Assembly: GCA_963969595.1 (NCBI GenBank)
Contig: OZ018408.1
Coordinates: 31,124,108 to 31,188,107, forward strand
Direction: 5' to 3'
Source: Neckera pumila
Taxonomy: Eukaryota > Streptophyta > Bryopsida > Hypnales > Neckeraceae
Length of the DNA stretch: 64,000 bases
Shown: positions 40,083-51,060 of the stretch, in pieces
Layout of the letters: the number at the start of each line of letters is the position of its first letter
Position numbering within the stretch: the first letter of the stretch is position 1
The notes under the pieces: model-generated
The model's database searches: none
The model's input: the letters and a program-made list of their open reading frames with translations, nothing else
Told to the model about the DNA's origin: nothing
Program-made: the position numbers and the translations under genes

Positions 40083-42917
40083 ATGGATGCTATCCGGCGG
40101 CCTGTCGTGGATTATTCTTCGGATTATGGTGAGGTGGAGATTACGCAGCTCGAGGACATCGTCGTACCTGACTGCGATGGTGTCCTGCGTCGACTTTGGA
40201 GCACAAAGATTGTTCTTCTGCACAATGCCAATGGTCAGCTTGTGGCTGAGGGAATCTGTCATAGCATGAATTCTGATCACATTGTTGGTGGCAATGGTCC
40301 TCTAGGAGATTCACTCGTCGCAGTTCAGATTTTGAAGTCGCTACAGGTTGAGGATGTTCCTGAAGACTGGAAGTACTCACTTCATGCATGGCCAATTACT
40401 CGTGTCTTTCTGAATGGGGCATGTTTGAGCGATCACGAGGTTTGCGACGAGTACAATCGTCGCCAGGCTAGACTGTTGCAGCCGTCATCGTCATCTGCAA
40501 GACCATATACAAGCGTCGTCAGGAATGCTCCACCTCCTCAAATTTGTGTGAAAGCCGACAATCTTCTCACTCAGGAATCTGTCAATTCCGTGTCGAACAA
40601 GACGTATTGTTCGAGCAATTGTGTCCAACCTTTTTCTAGAGAGAAGATTCGTGCCTTCCGTGAGCGTATGTACCACAAGACGACCTTCGAATTCCGTTAC
40701 CACATGAAGTTGGACGTGCATCGGCAGGTCCACTAAGACAGTCAGGGTAAGAGAGTGATCACTCTTGAAGGGATTGAGGTCTGTATGACGGCATGGCGGC
40801 ATATTGTAGGTGTCTCGGAAACGACCTTCCATTGTTTTCAGGGATATGCTGCTAGAGGTGATCAAGCTCAATCACATGGAAATTTGGGCACGCAAAAATC
40901 TCGGAAGCATTCGTTGCAGGCCGCTACAACATTGAAGTGTTTGCTTGAGAAGTCGATTGACCACATGCCGCATTGTACGCACACTCTTCCTTCTGAAGAG
41001 AAGATCGTGTCCAAGGTTCTGCCGGCCACCTTCACATGGAAGAATGTACTCCCTGATGTCAACGCAGCATATGCTGTGTTTGGGCTGAAAGACATCTCCA
41101 CCTCAAGCATCAGCAAAATTAGGAAATTGAATTTTCCTGAATACTCCGTGAAGAAGCCCGAAGATAATTTCGCTCATTGCGTGGACTGTGATAGATTTCA
41201 AGCTCAGAGAAGGACCGCCCCCATTGGATTGCGACAGAAGTGGGACCATCTGCTGGACAAGCATAATACATGTGCTCAAGCTCAGCGAGATAATTATTAT
41301 GCAAATCGGTACAGGTCAACTGCATACCCTCATGAATGCTTGACGATCATGCATGACAAAATGGATCATGCCAAAACGGCATCTCCTGTCTTCTAGAACA
41401 AGAGCAAGCAACTTGACGGATTCACAAAGTTGCCGGTCTCAGTCACTTGAATGATTGCTCACGGGCATGGCAACGTGTGTTATGCACATTATGGTCTAGA
41501 TATCTTCCTGCACGACTCCAACTACACAGTGGGTTCACTAGCTAAGCTCTTGCGAGACCTTGAACTCCCCCCAAAGTACTCCTCCAGGGAGTTGTTTGTT
41601 GGGTCGGGCTCTGCTCCTCTATTTGAAGCGGTGCTGAAAGGAGCTGAAATGTGCAACTCATCACTTCGGCCACCGCCAGAAATCCTGATTGGAGCGACTC
41701 CCCTTCCTCCGGTTCTCAATGTTCAAATGGACAACGCTACAGGAGACAACAAAAATCGATATGTGTTCGCATTTTGGTCTCTCCTCATTGCAAAGAAGAT
41801 ATTCCGAGAAATGTATGTCAGTTTCATGTTGGTTGGTCATACGCACGATGACATCGATGTTTTGTTTGGCAGATGGAGCATGCAGTTGAAGAAAGAAAGC
41901 TTCCCCACCATCCCAGCCCTCATGAAATCCTTCATGGATGTGGATTCTGTGCCTACCATTCTTCACTTGATCGAGGAGGTACCGGATTTCAAAGCCCTTA
42001 TAGAAGGCTCTCTTTTGGAAGGGGATGAAGCACTTGTTGGCCACACCAAAGCACAACAGTACAAGTTCTATTTGAACTCAGCGGGTGTTCCGATCATGAA
42101 ATACAAGAGGTACTACACGGATAGTGATTGACTCCCAGAAGAAGGGGGGATCAAATTGTGGAAAGAAGACTCAGAAGGGCGGAGCCTATGGCCTTGTGGA
42201 GAGCCACTGCCTGTCGCCCACCTTCCAATGAGGGGTATGGATGACATTTCCAAGGGGATCTCTGGGTTCATCAAATATTGGGAGGCATTATGCAATGAAG
42301 ACGGGAGTGGAGAGTATAGGAGATGCTTTGAGCATTTGGTGTTCTATTGGCGAGCAGTAAAAGCATATTTGTTGGAGCCTATTGTACCATTTGAACTGCT
42401 GAAAGAGGGCTTCTGGCCTTCTACCCGATTGGAAGCAATCGAGGAGGACGAATTTGATGACAATGGCGAAGCTCGTGAGGAATTTGCTGAGGATGATGTC
42501 TTCGTGGGGCAACGTCGTGATTGTCCCTTGCCATCTTTCCGAGTGGGTCGTGATGTTGAGAAAGATTTTTTTATCGCCCTTCGACCTGCTGATGGTGATA
42601 CAAAACCCGTATGGATTGCCAGAGCTTTATTTGCCCCTTTCACGAACCCGGAGCATCCAAATTGTATCTTGATTCAGTACTTTAAGCCAACGGCATGAGG
42701 GAGAAATGTTCAAGAATTTTATAGTGGTTGGGACTCTGTTAAGGGATTGCGTTGGAAAGTGGACGAGGCCCAAGAACCTGTTTGGCAGGACACAAATGCT
42801 CTCATCACCGCATGGAGGTCTAAGGTTAAGAAAGACACAATGGAATGTGTCCTTCGAATCCCTGCACCTCAAGTTGATGTCATCAACGGGAATTTGTGTT
42901 TGTATGGTTCCAATTGA
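40083..42917 (+). pseudogene. DUF7869-like DDE/RNase H-type transposase of element A
   Basis: One frame of about 944 codons opens at an ATG shortly after a GTGATTAG acceptor and ends at TGA 42915. It is interrupted by five stops (TAA 40734, TAG 41394, TGA 41448, 42129, 42696) with no frameshift. The N-terminal part resembles a region in plant En/Spm-like proteins (VAEGICHS, VGGNGPLGDSLVAV). A Cys pair segment FAHCVDCDRF follows. The catalytic-like core carries TIMHDKMDHAKTA, KLPVSV, MIAHGHG, LNVQMDNATGDNKNRYVF and LVGHTHDDIDVLFGRW. The D..TGDNKN and GHTHDDID signatures fit DUF7869-type proteins, thought to be RNase H-fold transposases. All lesions are stops, so it is a fairly young pseudogene. 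Confidence 0.75.
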
Positions 42918-43270
42918 GCATGCACCGCATTTTTTAGAGATACTTTGTAGTATTTCAAGCTAAGTTTGGTAGTTAGTATTCTATGGTCCGTATGTTTTGG
43001 CATAAGTAGAGGCGAATTTATGTGATTTTATATCGTATGTTGTAGAGTAGGTGGTGTGGATTGGAGTAAGGTGATTGGATATTATAGAGTTGTTTTGGAA
43101 GTATTTCTATATTTTGTGTATAGTCATGTGCGTAGCAAGTGCACTTTTTATATTATTTAATAAATTTTTCATTCAATGATACATGTGTTATTGTGTATGT
43201 TGGCATCATTTCATTATCAGATTATGTAACTAAATTATGTCTTTTAAAAATACAGTACAAGTTATAAAAA
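42918..43270. other. 3' flank of the DUF7869-like gene
   Basis: AT-rich sequence with poly(A)-signal-like TTTAATAAAT near 43,155. I looked for an inverted match with 6,353-6,525 that would mark the ends of element A and found none by eye. Confidence 0.35.
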
Positions 43271-43490
43271 TTTGTTAGTGGCTAAGACCACTTGTCACGA
43301 TTTCGGATAGCAGGCCGATTGGTTGTTTTAACTTTCCTGCCTGTAAAGTTCACTCAGCAACACCAAGTCATGTGAATCTCATAGCCGCTCATACGATTTC
43401 AATGGGAATCGAACTCGGACCACCTGGATGAGATAAATAGCCTCTTACAACCAACCGTTCAGCTCATGATTTGGTGTCCAAAGTCAACCA
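43271..43490 (-). mobile_element. tRNA-derived SINE candidate
   Basis: On the minus strand a tRNA-like head holds an A-box-like GAGCTGAACGGTTGGTTGTA, an anticodon-stem-like segment, and a B-box GAGTTCGATTCCC about 50 bases later. A body of about 130 bases follows, ending GGTCTTAGCCACTAACAAAT. The spacing and B-box match RNA polymerase III promoters of tRNA genes and SINEs. No clean target duplication was identified. Confidence 0.6.
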
Positions 43491-43895
43491 TACAACGTAT
43501 TTATATGGAAATGACTATTGCCACTCTGATAAGTAATTAGCCCAGCACGCATAAATTGCCTAAGACTCCCATTTTAATGGAAATTGCAGGTATAACGTAA
43601 AGAATTCAGTTCCTCTAAATTTATTTTCATGTCCACTCGAGTTCAATTTTTGAGGCACAAAATAGGACATTGTTATTTTGGGAGGTCCCTTATCTCCCAA
43701 AGTAATGAATATGATGTTAACAACAAAACCGGCAAGTATTTCTTGCAATCATCTCCTTCTGCTTTTGTTGAATAATGTTGAGGATGCTTATTAAAGTGCT
43801 TTTGTTGGATAATGTTGAGGATGCTTATTAAAGCGCTACACCAAACAGTGTAACAATCAAGTTTTCAAATATACTAAATGAGTATCAAAAACTTT
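43491..43895. other. Non-coding stretch
   Basis: No gene was seen. A short direct duplication (TTTTGTTGAATAATGTTGAG / TTTTGTTGGATAATGTTGAG, each followed by GATGCTTATTAAAG) lies at about 43,757-43,835. Confidence 0.5.
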
Positions 43896-43899
43896 AAGG

Positions 43900-44028
43900 A
43901 AAATTTCATTAAAATGGCAGTATGCACCATTTTCTCATTCATTTTTAGGAAAGATGTAGATTTCAGACCGCAAGGTTTAAATGTGAAAGTGCGAAGTTTA
44001 TGGAATACCGTCATTTTAACGAAATTGA
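43900..44028. mobile_element. Small MITE, copy 1
   Basis: Arms AAATTTCATTAAAATGGCAG and, inverted, CAATTTCGTTAAAATGACGG bound about 130 bases. A related copy is at 47,369-47,547. Confidence 0.6.
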
Positions 44029-44445
44029 CCATTTTGACATTTTTGTTGACAAAAGCTTCAGTTTACTTCTTAACAAGCCGTAACACATGGTTCCTTTTCC
44101 GTTGATCTGAAAGTTGCTTGGTAAGGAACTATAATTACAATTAATCTTACAAACTATCATTTGTCAGCCGGGGCTCTTTTGCAATGAAAATTGGAGGAAT
44201 GAAATTGACCGAGTCTAATGGCTCATTGGATGCATCATATATTCTGACTAATCATGGAACTACAGTAGCTTGCAGGGAAGCCTTGACAAAGTCCGGGTAC
44301 ATATCGAATCGTGCCACACAAGAAAAAAGCATGAACTTTTCAATCAGCTCAAGCTGGCACAACATGCATGAGCATAAACCAACCACCTTAACGACAATGT
44401 GCTGTCGGCATTCTTCTGAAGTTGACAGCCTTTTATAACATTAAT

Positions 44446-44477
<32 letters not shown>

Positions 44478-45605
44478 TACAGTATATGCTGCGCTTGTTG
44501 AGCGTAGGACAATCTAGTCCCAGAACCACAACTTACAATGCCCATCCAAAACAATAGCCGTGCATGTCTTGCAAAATCGTATGTTTCAGTGTAGACTTTC
44601 TGTAGTTTAACAATTAGAAAACAACACATGTTGAACACTATCAGCGCACGTTGTGATAAAATAACTTGGGCAGCCTGACAGTCCATTTAATCTCGTATAT
44701 GCCTGGAGCTGGATCCCTGAGCCATGGAGCTTCCACTTTATAATGTGTTGTTGCCACCGCTGTGCAGGTGGTCACATTTCGAGGACGACAACTGTTGCAG
44801 CGCAATCAGACTTAGTTCACAAATAGTCCATAATGCCAAGTCTGGTGTTGAAAGTCATTACTCCACTGTCTAATTGAATAGTTGTCAGAAGAGTATAGTA
44901 AGTTACTCACAATCCTCCTTATTCTAAAATATATAATAATCTTGAAGACAGTACATCAGACGCATGAAGTAATATATCTCATTCCAAGATTAGTCCTTAT
45001 ATTAACCAAAAAGTATAGATATGCGACGGAGGCATTAATCTTTCATCGTCAGTAATTAAAGAAAACAAAAAGTATAGATGTATGCACACACTCTCTCTCC
45101 TTGTAACCAAAACTTGCAGATCTAACTTAAGTTAAGCTTACATGTTTTTGGTCAAGTAAAATCACACAATGTCCTCACGAGTCTCTGGGCTCTTGAGTTC
45201 ACAGAATCAGTCATTATTAATCCCCTCTCATACAGTTCACACGTGTGCTTGCAAGAAGGAACAGGCACGTGAAAGTGGAACCTTGTTACGAAAAATAACA
45301 GGCCAAGTAAGATGTTTTCTTAACGGGGTACGATGTACTTTCAAGTCAATATCGGAAACATTCTCAGTAGTTGGAAAGGACTTTGTTCAACCATGCACAT
45401 CGATCAAGGGCATAGAAAGAAGGACATTTTAACGGTAAAGCAACCCCATGTTGACGAAAACAACACGCCTCTCCGAATCAAAAGTGACTGCTATCTGAGT
45501 GTGTAGTAATGGGCTCCATTGAGGTTATGAAAGCTCCATTGAGTGAACACAAACAACAGAAACGCATGGATTGCTTGAATACTAGAAATGTAGAGCGACG
45601 CTTAC
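44029..45605. other. Region downstream of the LAZY-like gene
   Basis: Contains a (TAG)n microsatellite at 44,446-44,477. The final short exon of the LAZY-like gene is expected here on the minus strand but I could not place it. No other supported gene. Confidence 0.4.
44446..44477 (+). repeat. (TAG)n microsatellite
   Basis: Uninterrupted TAG trinucleotide repeats, about ten units. Confidence 0.95.
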
Positions 45606-45798
45606 ATTCAGAATCGGTTCGAATCCACTTCCCGTTCTGAGCACACGCCCAAGTCCCTGCACCGAAGCTGTGAACTCTCTTCCGCTCACCACCAGCGCCA
45701 GCAAACCTTAAGCACTCCAACGGCTGCGGTGGAAGCTCTTCATGAAACATTCGTCCTTCCAGATGATCCACATTTGCAATGCACGGCACGCCAGGAAC
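45606..45798 (-). CDS. LAZY/IGT family gene, C-terminal exon
   Basis: Acceptor ATGTTCTAG at 45799; donor TCTGAAT before GTAAGC. It encodes VPGVPCIANVDHLEGRMFHE and, near the end, GTWACAQNGKWIRTDSE with one base left over. LAZY-family proteins end in a segment of the form (R/K)WIKTDxx(Y/F)(I/L)VLE(L/M); the exon stops exactly inside that motif, with the remaining residues expected in a last short exon. The join to the upstream exon is phase 0. This C-terminal element is reported to matter for LAZY function in angiosperms. Confidence 0.65.
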
Positions 45799-46275
45799 CT
45801 AGAACATGTACAACACTCGTTTTTAATAAACCCGCACAGAACAATGAAGATTTTCAGATTTTTTGAAGAACTCGTAGTAAACAGGATGCTAAGAAGAACT
45901 ACAAGTGAACTTACAAACCACCTTGCATCCATATATGAAGGATCTGTTGCATTTTCTGATTCCTTAACTATCTTTGCCTAATTGATTAGATAAATCTGTA
46001 CTTCCAACGAATTCTGCACCTGATGCTTCTTTTCGTGTGTAGACCTTTCCTATCATTAGCTAGATGCCCATGAAAGATCTTGCACATCTGTCTCGATTTC
46101 TCGGATTTCGGGGGTACCCAAACCGCACAACGTGGAAAAGAAAATCTTGTCTTGATTAACTCCTTACAGCCGATTACTACAGTGACCATATGAAGGCCTC
46201 CTAATCGTATACACACGAACCAGTATACATAGCAGAGGCAATAAATTAGTGGCCGAATTAACGTCTGCTCTTCAC

Positions 46276-47200
46276 CTGGGGCGAATTTCTCGCCGCTGTG
46301 GCAGAAGTCTCCGGCTCTGGGATGACTTCAGTTGGGGGATGCCATAGCCGTGCTACTGAACTGAATCCTTTTGCTCTGTCTGTCTTCTTCGGGCTCCCTG
46401 TTGCTCGCAATTGAAGAACAGCACACTGCTGCTCTTCCTTGTTGCCAACTCGCTTCTCCGGCGGCACTTTCTTCTTCTTCTCCTTCTCCCCGAGTTTCTG
46501 CGTTCGCCGTGATCTGGACCCGAACAGCCCGCAGACCCCAGGCAAGTAGAATTCTCCATCCGTCGGGTCATGATCTGGAGAGTTTGTGATCGAAGTCCTT
46601 GCGCAAGAAGGGTTGGGCTTGAGAATATGAACCGGCCTTGGGTTCGTGGTTACGACGTCGGAGTGCAAGGCGGACAGTGCATCGTGATCACCAAACACAG
46701 GAAGCTCCTTCCTCTGGCAGCAATGCTGCATTTCTATTTCGTCGTCCGAGCTTCGGAAGGGCACTTGGATGCTGAAGACGGAGCTCTGATGATCGACTGG
46801 AAGTGTTGGTGTTGCTGGTAATATATTTGGTATTGTTGGTGTTGCTGGTGTTGCTGGTAATATTGTTGGTATTGTTGGTGTTGCTGGTGTTGCTGGAGGA
46901 GGTTTGAGTCGGTTGATGTCGAGGCCTAAACGCACTCCTGCGAGCTGGTCCAAGGCGAAGGTGCCGATGGCCAGCAAGCCTTCTTGCTCGTGACTGAACA
47001 CGAAGCGGATGGTCTCTTGCAACCGCTCTTCCCACACCACTCCCGATTCGACCATCTCTTTCGCCAGGGCTTCGAAATCGTGGTCCTGGGAAGGCCGTGG
47101 GAGGGTTGTCGACCAACCTTGCTCCCGGCCGACGACGGCGTCTTCTCGTGATCCCCATCTCAGGGAACTTCCGAAGGGTCGGATACTCCTGGGAGGACCA
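46276..47200 (-). CDS. LAZY/IGT family gene, main exon
   Basis: LAZY proteins act in gravitropism, linking statolith sedimentation to auxin redistribution. The minus-strand frame is open from about 47,220 to the donor CCCCAG before GTGAAG at 46276. Around 46,950-46,990 it reads EQEGLLAIGTFALDQL, matching the family's IGT motif (GLLAIGT[FL]). A Pro/Thr/Ile repeat region follows, then a basic segment (SRSRRTQKLGEKEKKKK). The next exon carries the family's WIxTDxE end. The start exon and N-terminal domain are not placed with certainty. This appears to be the one intact host gene of the window; no stop or shift is visible in its exons. Confidence 0.65.
46795..46905 (-). repeat. Coding minisatellite in LAZY-like gene
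   Basis: GGTATTGTTGGTGTTGCTGG-type units encode PATPATPTIPTIL repeats. Imperfect, in frame, and located just after the IGT motif. Confidence 0.85.
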
Positions 47201-47368
47201 GCATCTAATGGATCGATCGATCATGAACACGGACAAGTGTTTCGATTCAAACTGGTGTACTTCGCTACGAATATGTCTTTACAAAAAGTAAGAATGCCCG
47301 CAGTATTGACTAGCTAACACTTTTATATGTAACTGTTACTAGCGTTGGGGGGGAACCAATCGGGAAGA
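47201..47368. other. Upstream side of LAZY-like gene
   Basis: Likely intron or leader of the LAZY-like gene. A CCTCCCAG acceptor on the minus strand near 47,190 could begin the main exon. Confidence 0.3.
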
Positions 47369-47547
47369 ACGGATATTTCGTTAGAATGGCAATATTCCAC
47401 AAATTTGGCAGTTGTAAGTTGAGACCAAGTGGTCTGAAGTGTAAAGCAGTGCTACATTTTAGAGCATGTGGTCTGAAATCTATACCAGTCTTAGAAAATA
47501 GATGGAAAAATGGCGGAAGAATATCGCCATTTTAACAAAATATCCGT
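47369..47547. mobile_element. Small MITE, copy 2
   Basis: Ends ACGGATATTTCGTTAGAATG and, inverted, ACGGATATTTTGTTAAAATG. About 180 bases, no coding. Related to the MITE at 43,900-44,028 through the TTTCRTTARAATG core. It sits just upstream of the LAZY-like gene. Confidence 0.75.
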
Positions 47548-50109
47548 TGAAGGTGGTTTCGATCATGCAATACGCTCTGAAACGAACTTCTTTGATCAGT
47601 ATTCTAGATCTCTTGGCGGACAACAATCCGCATTTCGCTACTGACATGTACAGGACTGCTTTCGGAATCCGAGAGACATGACACTTGAAATCGTTTTGGG
47701 GGAAGAATAATTTATGAGCTTACTCATGATCAGGTAATATGAATATGCTTTTCACGGTAGTTCGATGAGACTGTTTGCAATTGAAATTCTAGTGAACTTG
47801 CGATCTGTAACGTACCAAAATGTTGACTTCACGAAGCACCAAAACAAAGCTTCCATATGGACAGCATTTATACCTGATGTCGTGACTTCCTCATGCGGCG
47901 TTGGCTGAATTGGCGATGGATCCTTCTTCCTTCCCCACCCGAAAAACTGCACCCAGCCATCCATATACTTACACCACTTCCCTCGATCCAATTGTAACCA
48001 GCTTGCAATCAAAGCATCCCGCAGTGATTGAGGTTAATGCAATGAAACCAGCGAATTTGAATTTGATGGACAATCAACAGAAAATCACCATAGTTCAACA
48101 TTGATAGTTCAAATCCGGCATACCTTCATGATTGGCCAGGTGAATCTAGCACTCCAGTACTACACACGTATGCATGTAAATATCCTCTTTTAATTGAGGT
48201 CTAATGCCGAGCAAATCATACGGTCCAAAAGCGGATGTAAATCGAACCCCTTGGTTGAAATTAAGCTACGAGCTTGCAGATCGACTTACACATGCTCACA
48301 AGGAACCCCTGCACCACAACAATGTTCAGTGGAATAGAAGCACTGGCATGGATGGCATGGGTTAGCAGCTGAAGTGACGTCCCGTGACTAAGGACGTCAT
48401 AGTCACTGACGGAGCCCGCGACGGAGCAAGTTGAACCTGTCATTAACTTGCAACGTCAAGAAGCATCCGTAGAAGCGATCGCTAGCTCAACAGACACACA
48501 TATGGCTCTCACATCAGCCCACTTGCAGAAAGTTTATGACAATCATAGATTAAAGGGGAATAAAAGCAATTCCCCAGAATCTTCAGGATCCAAGTGTGCA
48601 ACGATATGATGGAGCCGACATACCAGCAATTATGTTTGGAGGATTCAGACTCACATGCGACATTCACTGATCGCAAGGATGGCGCAGCTAGCTAGTGACT
48701 GCAGTACTCCTACGGATGCGAAGGTTTCTTAAGTCTATCTACTTCAGTCGTCGTCTCCACTGCAACAGCTAGACTAGCTGGTCTGTCGATCGATCACTTG
48801 GAAATGAAATGCCAGGTTTCTTAAGTCTTGCAATACGGGCATTATAACAGCACCTTAACCAGTCACTCTCAGCCTCCCTGTGTGCGTAGACTAGGAGCCT
48901 GACATGGCCATTTTATGAACGCTCTGCCCACGTGACCGACGGTTCGATCTGAATCAGTATAGGCTAGGGTCGGACCGGAGAAAATAAATTTGTTTAGTAT
49001 GATATGAATCCCAGGGACCAGCCTCATATTGAATTGAATTCTCAGTGTCAAATGTTCGCATACGGTAGATGGTCCCACTGTGTGCACTGGAGTGTATGTC
49101 CGTGTGAACATTCTGCACACGGAAGATTCAATTGCCGATGTGGGAACATTTTGCAGTCACTGGGGATTCCATCTGAGGTCCCTGTGCTTGCAGGGACTGA
49201 AAGAAAATTTATCCGTGAGTCGTTCAAATATCGAGATTGAAGTGTTCGGTGCCTGTTCTATGCATGTGATGCAATCAGTGATCATTGTTAACGTTTGCTG
49301 AAGGAGAACTAGCTCGTACGTCCGCGTTGGATGTGTTTTGTGGATATTTTTCAAGGTTTAGCCCTGCACGTTCGATTGCACATTTGCACTGAGCACTTTT
49401 ATATAATGCAGTTGCAGACTGTCCAGTCCTTCTTGCTAGCTAGCTCTGGTAATCCATCATGCAGTCATGTTTCCTTCACTGAATTTCCACGTTAATTAAC
49501 GTAGGAATGCGTGCAAATTAAAGCATTAATACGCTCTTCGGTTTCAGCCTGGGCTGACGTCGAGAATCATTCCTTGCCACTTCGGAACCTAAGGATCTGA
49601 CTGACTGATTCCATTTACCTGCAGGTTGGTGTACCTAAATGGGTCGCATGGAGCTAGAGCAGGGCCACTTGATGGTGTACTTCCGTCAAGTGCATAGACT
49701 TCATCGTGTAAACTGCATGTCCCCTGATATGTAAGTCTTTTTCCAGTGGAACCTCTTTGCTGGGATTACCGTAGCGACTAGCAGGTTCGACAGAAAAAAA
49801 TTCTGAAAATTCTTGGAGAAACTATGGGTTACATAACAGTGAAATCCAGTCTGACTCACGTAATGGTACATATTAATTATTTAAATTTGATTAAGTGTCA
49901 CATGCACAACATGTCAATATTTTCGTACTAACTCCGTCAGTGATATGGAGGGCTAACTTATGTGATATGTTGTGAGGGAGAGGGGTGGAGAGGTCCTTTT
50001 TATAGTGAAGTTTATTGTCCTTCATCAATCCTCAAAGGATTTGGGATATTTAAAGGAAGGTGAGGGAGCTTGACCACTCAAAGAAAAAATGCAGTAATCG
50101 TGTTCTCTG
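47548..50109. other. Intergenic, no supported gene
   Basis: Less AT-rich than the right half. Several short open frames (for example 48,869-49,240 on both strands) lack splice context or recognisable motifs. It may contain 5' exons or promoter of the LAZY-like gene, but I cannot support any. Confidence 0.4.
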
Positions 50110-51060
50110 TGGAACTTTAGACCTTGTTTAAGCAATGTAAAAGCAACTTTTTTCAAAATGTGGCAACCAAAAAAAATATAGTTAATCAAGTTAACTTTCA
50201 CCTAAAAAAATCCTTTTGTAATTTGGAGTCTCTAATAGAAAGTTATAGACAAGTGAAAAGAGAACATATGACAATGTTCTTCCTTGGCCTCTTATGAACT
50301 TTGTCCATAACTTTCTATTAAAGACTCCAAATCAATGAACAAGGAGAATCAACAAGTAGTATATTATGAGCCTAGAGCTTCATTTTCCCGAATTTTTTAT
50401 TGAAATCAAAGCTTCAAGTAAATTATTGGTCACTATTTCAGGAAAAAAAATAAAAAATTACAAGGACTCGTTAAAGATTCATTAGAGAAAATTTGGCATG
50501 TCTAGAGGGTCGTTTCTCTATTAGATAGATGTGCAAATACAACAAATATTGAAAATGAAAATAATAAAAATAAAAAAATGAAAAAATATATATAATTTAA
50601 AAAAATCATGTACCATATGATTGCCTCAGATGCCACATCAGATTGCAGTTTTTTTTAAATATTTTTCTATTCTCTAAATTTGCACATCTGATTGATATAT
50701 ATCAGCCCTCTAGAGAGTCCAGATTTTCTCTAATGATAAATGAAAAAACGTTAAATTTCCAATAGAAAACTACAAATACTAATCGATCAGGGTCAAATTT
50801 CTCCCCAAACACTAGCACATTGTGCTAAATGACAAACAAATTTTTTGCTAGTAAAAGTTATATGAATTTCACACTCTTTTCTAAGCTGATCAAGTTTTGA
50901 AAAAAGTTATTTTACTATGTTTAAATGAGATTTGAAGTGCACATGTATAAATGATTAGTACATTTGACTTTACTAAGTATGAGCAATTGAGCTCTTTTAT
51001 GTCCTAATTTATATATTCCACATGTATTATTTTACCTCCTACCGCCCCACTTCTATTTTA
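50110..51060. mobile_element. Foldback element with nested hairpin
   Basis: Outer arms near 50,110-50,165 (TTTAGACCTTGTTTAAGCAA, CAACTTTTTTCAAAA) and 50,880-50,945 are inverted matches. A second inverted pair (50,220-50,250 against 50,300-50,335) reads TTGGAGTCTCTAATAGAAAG and its complement. The right flank, CCACATGTATTATTTTACCT, resembles the right flank of the foldback at 61.75-62.27 kb, so both belong to one family. Confidence 0.6.
50460..50745. mobile_element. Hairpin MITE nested in the foldback
   Basis: CATTAGAGAAAATTTGGCAT then CTAGAGGG and GATGTGCAAAT on the left are matched inversely by ATTTGCACATCTGAT, CCCTCTAGAG and GATTTTCTCTAATG on the right. The centre is A-rich. Confidence 0.65.

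Noticed and set aside
40734..42131. In-frame stops as programmed stop-codon readthrough
   Set aside because: Stops of all three types occur at unrelated positions in several element genes, and some genes also carry frameshifts. Decay is simpler than recoding.
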